NCBI GenBank assembly: GCA_934247225.1
Contig: CAKQJE010000014.1
Span: 1 to 64,000 of the forward strand
Direction: 5' to 3'
Length of the DNA: 64,000 bases
Source of the DNA: an uncultured Clostridia bacterium
Lineage (GTDB): Bacteria; Bacillota; Clostridia; Christensenellales; Borkfalkiaceae
In this document: positions 16,081-24,448 of the stretch, one piece after another
Numbering within the stretch: the first letter of the stretch is position 1
How the letters are laid out: each line of letters opens with the position of its first letter
The notes under the pieces: generated by a model
Database searches by the model: none
Told to the model about the DNA's origin: nothing
Seen by the model: only the letters and a program-made list of their open reading frames with translations
Made by a program: the position numbers and the translations under genes

Positions 16081-18702
16081 ATGGCAACGACTAAGAAAAA
16101 AGATTTGTCTCCGATGATGAAGCATTACAATTCCGTTAAGGAAAAATATCCCGATTGCGTGATTTTTTATCGTCTCGGAGATTTTTACGAAATGTTTTTC
16201 GACGACGCGGTACGGGTTTCCAAAATGCTCGATCTCACGCTTACGGGTAGAGATTGCGGGCTTGACGAAAGGGCGCCGATGTGCGGAATACCTTATCACG
16301 CCGCCGATACTTACATAGCAAAACTCGTCGAGATGGGCGAAAAGGTAGCGATATGCGAGCAGGTCGAAGATCCGTCTTTGGCTAAGGGGCTTGTCGAAAG
16401 AGACGTTGTCCGTATCGTAACCGCAGGAACGCTCACCGAAGAATCGCTTATCGACGAAAGGGAAAATAACTTTATAGCTTGCGTGTATCTTACGGAAAGA
16501 AGCGCGGGGTATTGCTGGTGTGATATCACTACGGGCGATTTCTACGCTAAAAAGTGCGAAACGAGCGACCCGTTAACCGAAATCGCGGATAATCTCACGA
16601 GAATAAATCCGTCGGAAATCATTTGCAACGCAAAAATGGCTGTAACGGCGGATAATATGCCCGTCGTCAGACACGGAGTTTTGCCGAAATTCAGAAAATA
16701 CTATGAAGATAACTTTTCGTTTTTCAACGCAGATAAAGCTTTAAAAGAGCAGTTCGGCGTTATAAGCTATAAAGCGTTCGGCTTTGACGATAACGATTCT
16801 CTTCTGATTATTCCCGCAGGCGCGCTTATCGCCTACCTTAAAGAAACTCAGAAACGCGCGCTTGTCAATATAAACGGAATAAAACTCGAAAAGAGCGAAG
16901 ATCTGATGTATCTCGACTCGGCGGCGCTCAGAAACCTCGAACTTACGAGAAGTATGGGCGAAAGAAAGCGTTACGGTTCGCTTTTGTGGGTTCTCGACCA
17001 GACCGAAACGCCTATGGGCGCGAGAATGCTCACAGGTTGGATAAAAGCTCCGCTTCAAAGCGTTGAAAAGATAAATTACAGGCTTGACGGCGTAGAAGAA
17101 TTTTATAAAAATCCGCTTTTAAGAAGCGGCGTGACGGAACAACTGAAATTTATAAGAGATACCGAAAGGATAGCGGGAAAAATATCAAACGGAAACGTAA
17201 ACCCCAAGGATTGTATTACGCTCGGAGAATCTCTCAGCGCGTTTCCGAACGTAAAACTTCAACTTTTCGGCGTTTCATCTGCGATTTTGCAGGATGTTTA
17301 TAATAATATCGGCGATTTCGAAGAGCTTTCGAAGTTGTTGCAAAGCGCCATAGATCCCAAGGCTTCGTCCGTAATGAAGGACGGCGGTTATATAAAGGAA
17401 GGATTCGATCCCGAACTCGACAGGCTGCGTTCTCTGAGAAAAAATTCGAAGAGAACCATAGATGAAATGGAAGCTCGCGAAAGGGAAGCTACGGGAATAA
17501 AAACTTTGAAAATAGGTTTCAACAGGGTTTTCGGATATTATATCGAAGTTTCGAATTCCTTTAAAAACCTTGTTCCTTACAACTACACGAGAAAACAAAC
17601 GCTGGTCGGCGCGGAAAGGTATATAACCGAAGAACTTAAAAAACTCGAAACCGATATTTTATCGAGCGAAGAACAAGCGCTTCGCTTGGAAGCGGAATTA
17701 TTCTCGAAAATCAGAAGCGTTCTTACCGATAACGTAAAGAAAATTCAGCGCAGTTCGAAGTCTATCGGTTGCGTTGACGCGATTTGTTCGCTTGCAAACG
17801 TTGCAAAAAGAAACGGGTATGTAAGACCTGTCATAACCGATTTCGGACAGCCTATGGACATCGTCGGAGGAAGACACCCGGTCGTGGAAGCGGTTTCAAG
17901 CGAACCTTTCGTTTCGAACGACGCTTATCTCGATTGCGACGAAAACAGGGTAATGATTATAACGGGACCGAACATGGCGGGTAAAAGCACGTATATGCGA
18001 CAAAACGCGCTTATCGCGATAATGGCGCATGTCGGCAGTTTCGTTCCGTGTAAATCTGCGCAGATTCCGCTTATCGACAAAATTTTTACAAGGGTCGGCG
18101 CAAGCGATAATCTTATATTCAACCAAAGCACGTTTATGGTCGAAATGACCGAAGTTGCGGCGATTTTGCTCAATGCAACAGAAAAAAGTCTGCTTGTTTT
18201 AGACGAGGTCGGAAGAGGTACGAGTACTTACGACGGGCTTTCTATCGCCTGGGCTGTTGTCGAATTTCTCGCTAAAAAAACCAAAGCTAAAACGTTATTC
18301 GCGACGCATTATCACGAGCTTTCCGAACTCGAAGGGGTTATCGAAGGCGTTAAAAATTACAAAATAACCGTCAGAGAACAGAACGGAAATATAGTATTTT
18401 TAAGAAAAATCGCAAGGGGTAGCGCAAACCGAAGCTTCGGTATAGAAGTCGCTTCGCTTGCGGGCGTGCCGAAAACGGTAACGGACAGAGCAAAAACGAT
18501 TTTGAAAAAACTCGAAAAAAACGACCTTGCGAAAAAGAATACCGAAACGAATAACGAGGCGGAAGAAATCGAAGAGATACCGGATACGCCCGCAGTTCGT
18601 TCCGAGGTAGAGGAAATACTTGCAAGCACAGACGTGAATTCGATAACTCCTATCGACGCGTTAAAACTTTTATACGAATTAAAAAACAAAATAAACGGAT
18701 AA
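16081..18702 (+). CDS. mutS: DNA mismatch repair protein MutS
   Basis: MutS, 873 aa, recognises base mismatches. The Phe35-Tyr-Glu37 mismatch-reading motif sits in RLGDFYEMF; connector, lever and clamp domains follow; the ATPase has Walker A GPNMAGKST (near residue 630) and the DEVGRGTSTYDG signature. An acidic linker precedes the C-terminal tetramerisation-like tail (ITPIDALKLLYELK). AGAGG lies upstream of the ATG. It is 16 bp from miaB and 4 bp from mutL, so it is clearly cotranscribed. Confidence 0.97.
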   Translation: MATTKKKDLSPMMKHYNSVKEKYPDCVIFYRLGDFYEMFFDDAVRVSKMLDLTLTGRDCGLDERAPMCGIPYHAADTYIAKLVEMGEKVAICEQVEDPSLAKGLVERDVVRIVTAGTLTEESLIDERENNFIACVYLTERSAGYCWCDITTGDFYAKKCETSDPLTEIADNLTRINPSEIICNAKMAVTADNMPVVRHGVLPKFRKYYEDNFSFFNADKALKEQFGVISYKAFGFDDNDSLLIIPAGALIAYLKETQKRALVNINGIKLEKSEDLMYLDSAALRNLELTRSMGERKRYGSLLWVLDQTETPMGARMLTGWIKAPLQSVEKINYRLDGVEEFYKNPLLRSGVTEQLKFIRDTERIAGKISNGNVNPKDCITLGESLSAFPNVKLQLFGVSSAILQDVYNNIGDFEELSKLLQSAIDPKASSVMKDGGYIKEGFDPELDRLRSLRKNSKRTIDEMEAREREATGIKTLKIGFNRVFGYYIEVSNSFKNLVPYNYTRKQTLVGAERYITEELKKLETDILSSEEQALRLEAELFSKIRSVLTDNVKKIQRSSKSIGCVDAICSLANVAKRNGYVRPVITDFGQPMDIVGGRHPVVEAVSSEPFVSNDAYLDCDENRVMIITGPNMAGKSTYMRQNALIAIMAHVGSFVPCKSAQIPLIDKIFTRVGASDNLIFNQSTFMVEMTEVAAILLNATEKSLLVLDEVGRGTSTYDGLSIAWAVVEFLAKKTKAKTLFATHYHELSELEGVIEGVKNYKITVREQNGNIVFLRKIARGSANRSFGIEVASLAGVPKTVTDRAKTILKKLEKNDLAKKNTETNNEAEEIEEIPDTPAVRSEVEEILASTDVNSITPIDALKLLYELKNKING

Positions 18703-18706
18703 AAAA

Positions 18707-20692
18707 ATGCCTAAAATAAATATTCTCGATAAAAAGATTTATAACAGAATTGCTGCCGGAGAAGTCGTCGAACGTCCGTATTCGGTTGTAAAAGAACTTG
18801 TCGAAAACGCACTCGACGCCAAAGCCGACGATATAGAAATCGTTATCGAAGACGGCGGTAAGAAACTCATCCGCGTGAGCGATAACGGATGCGGAATATC
18901 CGCGGACGATTTGACGAAAGCTTTTTTACCGCACGCGACAAGTAAAATATCAACCGTAGACGACCTCGATCATATTCTTACCCTCGGTTTCAGAGGAGAA
19001 GCGTTGGCTTCTATCGGCGCGGTTTCGAAAGCTTCTATCGTTACAAAAACAAGCGACGAAGAAATGGGTAACATGATTACCTGCGAGGGCGGAGCGATAG
19101 GCGACGTAGATGCTTACCCGTCGGAAACGGGAACGACGGTTATCGTCGAAAATTTATTCTACAACACTCCCGCGAGAGCAAAATTCCTGAAAGCTTCCAA
19201 AAGCGAAGAAACGGACATTACGAATATAATTACGAGGCTTATTTTATCGCATCCGAACGTCGCTTTTAAATATACCTCGAACGGAAAAACGATAGCTCAG
19301 TCTTTCGGCGGAGGGCTTGACGAAGCGATAATCGAAATTTACGGATATAACGCGATAACCGATTGTATTCCGATAGAAACCGAGAAAAACGGTATGAAAA
19401 TAAGCGGTTATCTCGGGCATTATTATTTCACTAAACCGAACAGAACCTATCAGACGGTGATTTTGAACGGAAGATACGTCGTAAACAACACGATTCAGTC
19501 GGCAATTCACAACGCATATTCGTCTTATCTTATGAAAAGGCAATATCCGTTTTATGTTCTGAACATAGATATGTCTCCCGAAACCGTCGACGTAAACGTT
19601 CATCCGAATAAAACCGACGTAAGATTTATCGATAATCAGGTTATATATTCCACGCTTTATTCGATAGTTACGAAAGTTCTCGACGGTTCTGCCGCTGCGC
19701 TCGATATCGTAAAGCGCAACGATTATATGCAGATCGATATCGGTTCGAGACCTATCGTTCCGAAGAAAGAAATCAAAAACGAAGACATAAAAGAAATTCA
19801 TTGCGACAGACCGTTCGTCTCTTCCTTTAACGGCGATTTCCTTAAAAAAAGTATAGACGAGCGTGAAGAAGACGAAAAATCCGGGTGCGAAAAAACAGAG
19901 TACGAAAAATCGGCGGTAAATCCGACCGAAAGTATTTCGAAACCGATACAAAGAAAAATCGGATTTATGGAAGAGAATAACGACATCGAACCCGAAACAG
20001 AAAATGAAAAAAGTAGCAAAATCGATGATATATTCTCAGAAAATAAGAAATATATAGCGGAAATAGAAGCGAGAAAAAAAGAAGAGAGCGAGAAAGCCGA
20101 ACAGCAGGAATTGGACGTTAAGACCGATTTCAGAGTTGTAGGGCAGGTTCTTACCACTTATCTCATTCTCGAAAGAGGCGACGAAATTTTCTTTATCGAT
20201 CAGCACGCCGCTCACGAAAGACTTTTATACAACAAATATATGGAAGAGTATAAGAACGGAAAAGTCGACGAGCAGACAATGTTTGTGCCTTATATTTTCC
20301 GCGTGAACGAGAGCGAGTCCGAATTTATTATAGGGAAGTTTAAAGATTTAAGAAAAATGGGATTCGATATTTCGGAATACGATACCAACGAATTTTCGGT
20401 TTATTCCGTTCCGCTTACCCTTTTCGATATCGACCTGAAATCGTTTTTCGACGATTTGCTTTCCGATATATCTTTCAAAAAAGAAACCGTTCCCGAAATA
20501 ATCCACGACAAAATCGCAATGAAAGCCTGCAAAGCGGCTATAAAATCGGGTAAAGTTTTAAGCGAGGACGAAATCGACGCGCTTTTGAATGCTATGAATT
20601 ACGACACGACTATGCGCTGTCCGCACGGAAGACCCGTTACGGTCAGGATTTCGAGAACGGAGATCGACAAATGGTTCAAGAGGATTGTCTGA
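18707..20692 (+). CDS. mutL: DNA mismatch repair protein MutL
   Basis: MutL, 661 aa: N-terminal GHKL ATPase (ENALDAKADD, DNGCGI, GFRGEALASIGAV), a variable acidic and Lys-rich linker (about residues 345-475) and a C-terminal dimerisation/endonuclease domain. The endonuclease motif DQHA-x2-E-x4-E reads DQHAAHERLLYN, so the final Glu is Asn. ACKAAIKSG and the zinc-site CPHGRP motif near the end are kept. It probably still nicks DNA as in other Firmicutes that lack MutH, but the substitution deserves attention. Its 3' end overlaps miaA by 22 bp. Confidence 0.95.
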   Translation: MPKINILDKKIYNRIAAGEVVERPYSVVKELVENALDAKADDIEIVIEDGGKKLIRVSDNGCGISADDLTKAFLPHATSKISTVDDLDHILTLGFRGEALASIGAVSKASIVTKTSDEEMGNMITCEGGAIGDVDAYPSETGTTVIVENLFYNTPARAKFLKASKSEETDITNIITRLILSHPNVAFKYTSNGKTIAQSFGGGLDEAIIEIYGYNAITDCIPIETEKNGMKISGYLGHYYFTKPNRTYQTVILNGRYVVNNTIQSAIHNAYSSYLMKRQYPFYVLNIDMSPETVDVNVHPNKTDVRFIDNQVIYSTLYSIVTKVLDGSAAALDIVKRNDYMQIDIGSRPIVPKKEIKNEDIKEIHCDRPFVSSFNGDFLKKSIDEREEDEKSGCEKTEYEKSAVNPTESISKPIQRKIGFMEENNDIEPETENEKSSKIDDIFSENKKYIAEIEARKKEESEKAEQQELDVKTDFRVVGQVLTTYLILERGDEIFFIDQHAAHERLLYNKYMEEYKNGKVDEQTMFVPYIFRVNESESEFIIGKFKDLRKMGFDISEYDTNEFSVYSVPLTLFDIDLKSFFDDLLSDISFKKETVPEIIHDKIAMKACKAAIKSGKVLSEDEIDALLNAMNYDTTMRCPHGRPVTVRISRTEIDKWFKRIV

Positions 20693-21612
20693 TTTCTCAC
20701 CTGAACAAAGTTGTGGTCGTTCTCGGTCCCACGGCGTCGGGAAAATCCTCTTTGGCGGTTGAAATCGCTCTTAAATTCGGCGGAGAAATAGTGTCTGCCG
20801 ACTCTGTTTCCGTTTATAAAGATCTCGATATCGGTTCGGCAAAACCGTCGATAAGCGAAATGAAAGGCGTGCCGCACCATCTTATCGACGTTGTATCGCC
20901 GAAAAGTTCCTTTTCGGTAGGAGATTACGAAGAGCTTGCATTGCCTGTAATTCAGGATATTTTAAAGAGGGGAAAACTTCCCGTAATTTGCGGCGGTACG
21001 GGGTTTTATATAAATTCCGTATTGTATAAAATGAGTTACGGTCTTTCCAAAGGAAACTTGGAAATACGCGGGAAATACGAGAAGATCGCCGCCGAAAACG
21101 GCAAAGAAGCCGTTTATGCCGTTTTAAAAGAAAAAGATCCGGAAACGGCAGAGAAACTTCATCCGAACGATCTTGTAAGAGTTATAAGAGCGCTTGAAAT
21201 TTTCGAAGGAACGGGGGTAAAAAAATCCGAAATAAAAGACGAAATGACGCCGCGCTTCGATTTTGCGGCATTATTTCCGTCGATGCCGAGAGAAGTTTTA
21301 TATGAAAGAATAAACGCGAGAGTAGACGACATGCTTTCCCGCGGACTTGTAAACGAGGTTCGGGGGCTTTTGAAAAGCGGAGTAACGCTTTCCGATCAGT
21401 GTATGCAAGGCATCGGTTACAAGGAGATTGCCGAAGCTTTAACGCGTGGCGAAGAGGTTTCGGCGGAGCTTATAAAAATGAATACGCGCCGCTATGCCAA
21501 AAGACAGATAACGTTTTTCAAGCGTTTTTCAAATCTCGAACATATCGATATGACAGCGCCCGAAGCTTATGAAAAAACTTTTAAAATCGTAGAAAATTTC
21601 TTAAATTTTTAA
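20671..21612 (+). CDS. miaA: tRNA dimethylallyltransferase MiaA
   Basis: MiaA, about 313 aa, transfers a dimethylallyl group to A37 of tRNAs reading UNN codons; MiaB then thiomethylates the product. The P-loop GPTASGKSS is at residues 19-27, followed by the DSVSVYKDLDIGSAKP segment (usually DSMQVY) and HHLIDV. The annotated ATG overlaps mutL by 22 bp; the MiaA homology begins at about residue 12, so a start a few codons later cannot be excluded. It is the last gene of the cluster before a strong terminator. Confidence 0.95.
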   Translation: MVQEDCLISHLNKVVVVLGPTASGKSSLAVEIALKFGGEIVSADSVSVYKDLDIGSAKPSISEMKGVPHHLIDVVSPKSSFSVGDYEELALPVIQDILKRGKLPVICGGTGFYINSVLYKMSYGLSKGNLEIRGKYEKIAAENGKEAVYAVLKEKDPETAEKLHPNDLVRVIRALEIFEGTGVKKSEIKDEMTPRFDFAALFPSMPREVLYERINARVDDMLSRGLVNEVRGLLKSGVTLSDQCMQGIGYKEIAEALTRGEEVSAELIKMNTRRYAKRQITFFKRFSNLEHIDMTAPEAYEKTFKIVENFLNF

Positions 21613-21630
21613 ATGTTTTACGTTTAACGT

Positions 21631-21664
21631 AAAAGCTCCCGAAAGATATCGGGAGCTTTTTTAT
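21631..21664. terminator. Bidirectional Rho-independent terminator
   Basis: Stem AAAAGCTCCCGA (21631-21642) / TCGGGAGCTTTT (21649-21660), 6-nt loop, with A and T tracts on either side. It serves miaA on the plus strand and the exonuclease on the minus strand. Confidence 0.93.
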
Positions 21665-22665
21665 AATCTTGTTTCGTAATATTTTGTAAGAAACTCTTTA
21701 TCGTTGAATTCGAGATTTTTTTCATATCCGCAAAGAGCTTCGAGTTCCGACAAGGTTATTATCGTAACCTTTCTTTTTTTGATTTGTTCAACCAAAGCCT
21801 TTCGTTTATCGTTATCGTTTTTATCGGTTACGACGAACAGCGAGCAGGAGTCCGCGTCTCTTGTGAAACCGTAACCTTTTTCGGTGAAAAGTTTTATGAG
21901 CGTTCTGGTATAATTTACGTCGAGTTTTTCGGTTTTGTATGAAAAACAGATTTTACCTTTTCCGCGTTTTGAAGAAAGCGATGAAATAAAATCGTAGAAC
22001 AGAACGGACTGAATTTTCTTGCTTCGTTTAAGTCCGTAAAGCTCGGTGTTCAAAGCGTCCGAATAATTCATATGATATCCGAAGGGGTCGTTTACTCCGT
22101 TATGAATGCTGTATTTGTTTATCAGATCCGAAAGGGATATGTTTTCTTCTTCGAGGAATTTTTTTAAAAACATGACCGAAACGGCGGCGTCGTCGTCCGA
22201 ACGGTGTTCCGTGTAAGTCAAGCCGTATTTTTCGCCGAGCGTTTTAAGTCCGACGGAATTTGCTTCGGGATGAATGAGCTGATAGAGAAACTGGGCGTCG
22301 ATAAACTCGAATTCTATTCTTTCAAGTCCGTATTTATCGCATGCGTCGTTGAGATATTTAACGTCGTTTACCATTGAAAACCCGATAACGGTTCTACCTT
22401 GGAAAAGCGATTTGACAAACTCGTATTTTTCGGAAAACTTCGGAGCTTTTCTGAAATCTTCAACTTCGTAAGCAAACGTGACGCCCGTTCTTTTGGCGTT
22501 TTTCTTATCGCCGACGGCAAAACGTTTGGGCAGAGGATTGAACAAAACGTCCTCGCGAGCCGTAATATTAAGATTTTCGTCGCAAATGCAGTAACCGATC
22601 GAGCATAAGCTTCCGTCGTTATCTTTTCCCGTGCAGCTCTCTGTGTCTATTGCAAGATATTCCAT
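21661..22665 (-). CDS. DnaQ-like 3'-5' exonuclease with BRCT-like tail
   Basis: A 334-aa DEDDh exonuclease. The catalytic set is complete: Asp7 and Glu9 (AIDTES), Asp101 (NDVKYL), His154 and Asp159. The C-terminal 90 residues, with YGFTRDADSCSLFVV and ITLSELEALCG, resemble a BRCT module, a common pairing in Firmicutes exonucleases. The gene starts at the base next to the lexA stop, so it is cotranscribed with lexA and may be induced by DNA damage. It may trim DNA ends in repair; it need not be the replicative proofreading subunit. Confidence 0.85.
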   Translation of the reverse strand: MEYLAIDTESCTGKDNDGSLCSIGYCICDENLNITAREDVLFNPLPKRFAVGDKKNAKRTGVTFAYEVEDFRKAPKFSEKYEFVKSLFQGRTVIGFSMVNDVKYLNDACDKYGLERIEFEFIDAQFLYQLIHPEANSVGLKTLGEKYGLTYTEHRSDDDAAVSVMFLKKFLEEENISLSDLINKYSIHNGVNDPFGYHMNYSDALNTELYGLKRSKKIQSVLFYDFISSLSSKRGKGKICFSYKTEKLDVNYTRTLIKLFTEKGYGFTRDADSCSLFVVTDKNDNDKRKALVEQIKKRKVTIITLSELEALCGYEKNLEFNDKEFLTKYYETRL

Positions 22666-23262
22666 TTATCTGTATTTCCTTATAAGCCCTATAACCTTGC
22701 CTAAAACAATCAATTCGTCGACGATTATATCGTCGTACGCGGAGTTTTCGGGGTGGAGAATAAACTTTCCGTCACGCTTGAAAAATCTTTTAACCGTTGC
22801 GGAATCGTTCACAAGCGCGGCGATCAGTTCTCCGTTCTCGGCGGTGTCCTGCTTTCTTATGATTACTTTATCTCCGCTGTAAATGCCGATTTCTTTCATA
22901 CTGTCGCCTTTAACGTTTAAAATAAACGTTTCGGAAGTCGTTTCGAAATCTCTCGACAAAGGGTAGTATTCGTCGAGATTTTCGACGGCAAGAATAGGCG
23001 TTCCCGCGGCAATCGTTCCGACGACGGGAACGGAAATGCAATCGGCTTTGGGTTTTGTGAGCATTATGGCTCTCTTTTTGCTTCCGCTGATGCTGATCGA
23101 CCCGTTTTCTTCGAGTTTTTTAAGATACGAATGGCATGTTGCGGTGGATTTAATGGATAAATCGCGGCAAATTTCCCTTACCGACGGAGGATAACCGTAG
23201 TTATCGATGAAACCTTCCACATAGGAAAGGACTTCGTTAAGTTTTTCGTCCGTTTTAGACAT
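22666..23262 (-). CDS. lexA: SOS repressor LexA
   Basis: LexA, 198 aa: N-terminal winged helix (residues 1-70, with PPSVREIC) and a C-terminal self-cleaving S24 peptidase domain. The cleavage site is Ala86-Gly87 (TIAAGTP) and the catalytic dyad is Ser121 (GDSM) and Lys158 (ATVKRF). AAAGGG precedes the ATG on the minus strand. The gene lies downstream of its own candidate operator at 23372-23385 and is followed without a gap by an exonuclease gene. Confidence 0.97.
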   Translation of the reverse strand: MSKTDEKLNEVLSYVEGFIDNYGYPPSVREICRDLSIKSTATCHSYLKKLEENGSISISGSKKRAIMLTKPKADCISVPVVGTIAAGTPILAVENLDEYYPLSRDFETTSETFILNVKGDSMKEIGIYSGDKVIIRKQDTAENGELIAALVNDSATVKRFFKRDGKFILHPENSAYDDIIVDELIVLGKVIGLIRKYR

Positions 23263-23292
23263 TTTGTTTACCCTTTTATTTTAGCGTCGTTA

Positions 23293-23340
23293 TATCGGAA
23301 AAAGTTTCGGCGGCTTATTGCGACGATAAATTTTCCGATA
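23293..23340. repeat. Inverted repeat in the lexA leader
   Basis: Arms TATCGGAAAA (23293-23302) and TTTTCCGATA (23331-23340) are perfect 10-bp complements separated by 28 nt. They fall at the very 5' end of the predicted lexA transcript. A related pair (arms GTCGGAAAA) lies at 28211-28243. The function is unknown; it could be a 5' stabilising hairpin. Confidence 0.5.
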
Positions 23341-23345
23341 ATCTG

Positions 23346-23374
23346 AGTATACCATATTTTTCCTTAAAAATCAA
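23346..23374 (-). promoter_or_regulatory. lexA promoter
   Basis: On the minus strand: TTGATT (23374-23369), 17-bp spacer, TATACT (23351-23346). The predicted start is near 23339, giving a leader of about 77 nt. Confidence 0.75.
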
Positions 23375-23385
23375 ACATTTGTTTG
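23372..23385. promoter_or_regulatory. LexA operator (SOS box)
   Basis: CAAACATTTGTTTG fits the Firmicutes LexA box CGAAC-N4-GTTCG with one change in each half (G to A and C to T). The half-sites are symmetric, and the site overlaps the -35 box of lexA, as expected for autorepression. Confidence 0.7.
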
Positions 23386-23406
23386 CCGAAATTTATTGAA
23401 AAAACA

Positions 23407-23435
23407 TTGAAAAAAATTATATTTGGTGTTATAAT
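23407..23435 (+). promoter_or_regulatory. Sigma-A-type promoter of the Cys-rich gene
   Basis: TTGAAA (23407-23412), 17-bp spacer, TATAAT (23430-23435). The LexA box ends 21 bp upstream of the -35 box. Confidence 0.7.
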
Positions 23436-23466
23436 TTAAATGTTCGATAATTACGGAGTCAAAACA

Positions 23467-23652
23467 ATGAAAAAAGAAAACAAATTAAACGAAGAAAGCG
23501 AAGAAGAGTGCGTTTTATACGACAGAAAGTGTATCGGTTGCGGGGAGTGCGAACTGTGCGATCTCGACCCTTTGAAAATATGCGACAATTGCGGTAAATG
23601 CATCGATATGAAAGACGTTGCGAGCGTTAAAATAGACAGTATAGAAAAGTAA
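23467..23652 (+). CDS. Small Cys-rich protein, possible Fe-S or zinc binder
   Basis: A 61-aa acidic protein with eight cysteines. From residue 22 it reads CIGCGECELC, then CDNCGKC, that is CxxCxxCxxC-x8-CxxCxxC, plus one earlier Cys. This resembles half a ferredoxin or a zinc-knuckle pair, but no family is recognised. I place the start at 23467, which follows ACGGAG; an in-frame ATG at 23440 would lie at or before the predicted transcription start. It diverges from lexA and may be transcribed alone. Confidence 0.65.
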   Translation: MKKENKLNEESEEECVLYDRKCIGCGECELCDLDPLKICDNCGKCIDMKDVASVKIDSIEK

Positions 23653-23726
23653 AATCGTCTGTCGGATTTTTCGCGGAAAAATAGGTGAAAATTACATAAA
23701 TTACGCTTTGGTCAAATAAAAAACTC

Positions 23727-23755
23727 TTGCAATTTGACAGAGAATAATATATAAT
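23727..23755 (+). promoter_or_regulatory. Sigma-A-type promoter, leaderless geometry
   Basis: TTGCAA (23727-23732), 17-bp spacer, TATAAT (23750-23755), then TAACGT and the ATG at 23762. No ribosome site fits between the predicted transcription start and the start codon. A TTGACA at 23734 is only 10 bp from the -10 box and is not used in this reading. Confidence 0.7.
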
Positions 23756-23761
23756 TAACGT

Positions 23762-24448
23762 ATGGAATATTTTTTGGGTAAGCTCGTCCTGTATCTGGCG
23801 AACTTTCTTGCAATTCTGATCGTTCTGCCGTGTCACGAGTTCGCTCACGCGTTTGCCGCCGTCAAAAACGGAGACGAAACGCCGAGACTTAGCGGCAGAT
23901 ATACGCTTAACCCGTTCGCGCACTTCGATCCTTTGGGTCTTGTGATGCTTATCGTGTTAAGATTCGGTTGGGCAAAACCCGTACCCGTTAACCCCGATAA
24001 TTTCAGAAACAGAAAAAAGGGATGCATATGGGTATCGATTGCGGGCGTTCTGACGAATATCGTTATGGCGATTATCGTATGTCCGCTGTTTTTACTTGTC
24101 GCTTACAATAAGATTTTGTATATCGGGCAGGATTGGTCGGTATACATCGATATGCTTATAACGTACTTTTTCGCGTCGCTTTTTTACACGAATATCGGCT
24201 TGTTTGTATTCAACCTTCTGCCGATTTATCCGCTCGACGGATTCAGGTTATACGAATCTTTGTCCACAAAGCGCGGAAAGTTCTATTATTTCGTTACGAG
24301 ATATAGTTTTTATATTCTGATCGGAATTCTTCTTCTCGGTTACGCTTCGGATATTTTCGGGATCTGGTGGCTCGATATTTTAGGCGTTGCGATGCAAAAG
24401 ATTTCCGAGCCGATAATTTATTTATGGAGTTTGATTTTAGGGATATGA
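23762..24448 (+). CDS. Site-2-protease-type M50 membrane metallopeptidase
   Basis: A 228-aa polytopic zinc metalloprotease. The metal-binding HExxH is HEFAH near residues 25-29 within the first hydrophobic segment, and the third-ligand motif PLDGF is near residue 158. There are five or six hydrophobic segments in all. Proteins of this rhomboid-sized M50 group (YwhC/Rip2-like) often precede scpA-scpB in Firmicutes; the substrate is unknown. The stop overlaps the scpA start (ATGA). The start appears leaderless. Confidence 0.88.
   Translation: MEYFLGKLVLYLANFLAILIVLPCHEFAHAFAAVKNGDETPRLSGRYTLNPFAHFDPLGLVMLIVLRFGWAKPVPVNPDNFRNRKKGCIWVSIAGVLTNIVMAIIVCPLFLLVAYNKILYIGQDWSVYIDMLITYFFASLFYTNIGLFVFNLLPIYPLDGFRLYESLSTKRGKFYYFVTRYSFYILIGILLLGYASDIFGIWWLDILGVAMQKISEPIIYLWSLILGI

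Noticed and set aside
23734..23755. TTGACA at 23734 as the -35 of the M50 gene.
   Set aside because: Only 10 bp separate it from TATAAT; TTGCAA at 23727 gives the correct 17 bp.
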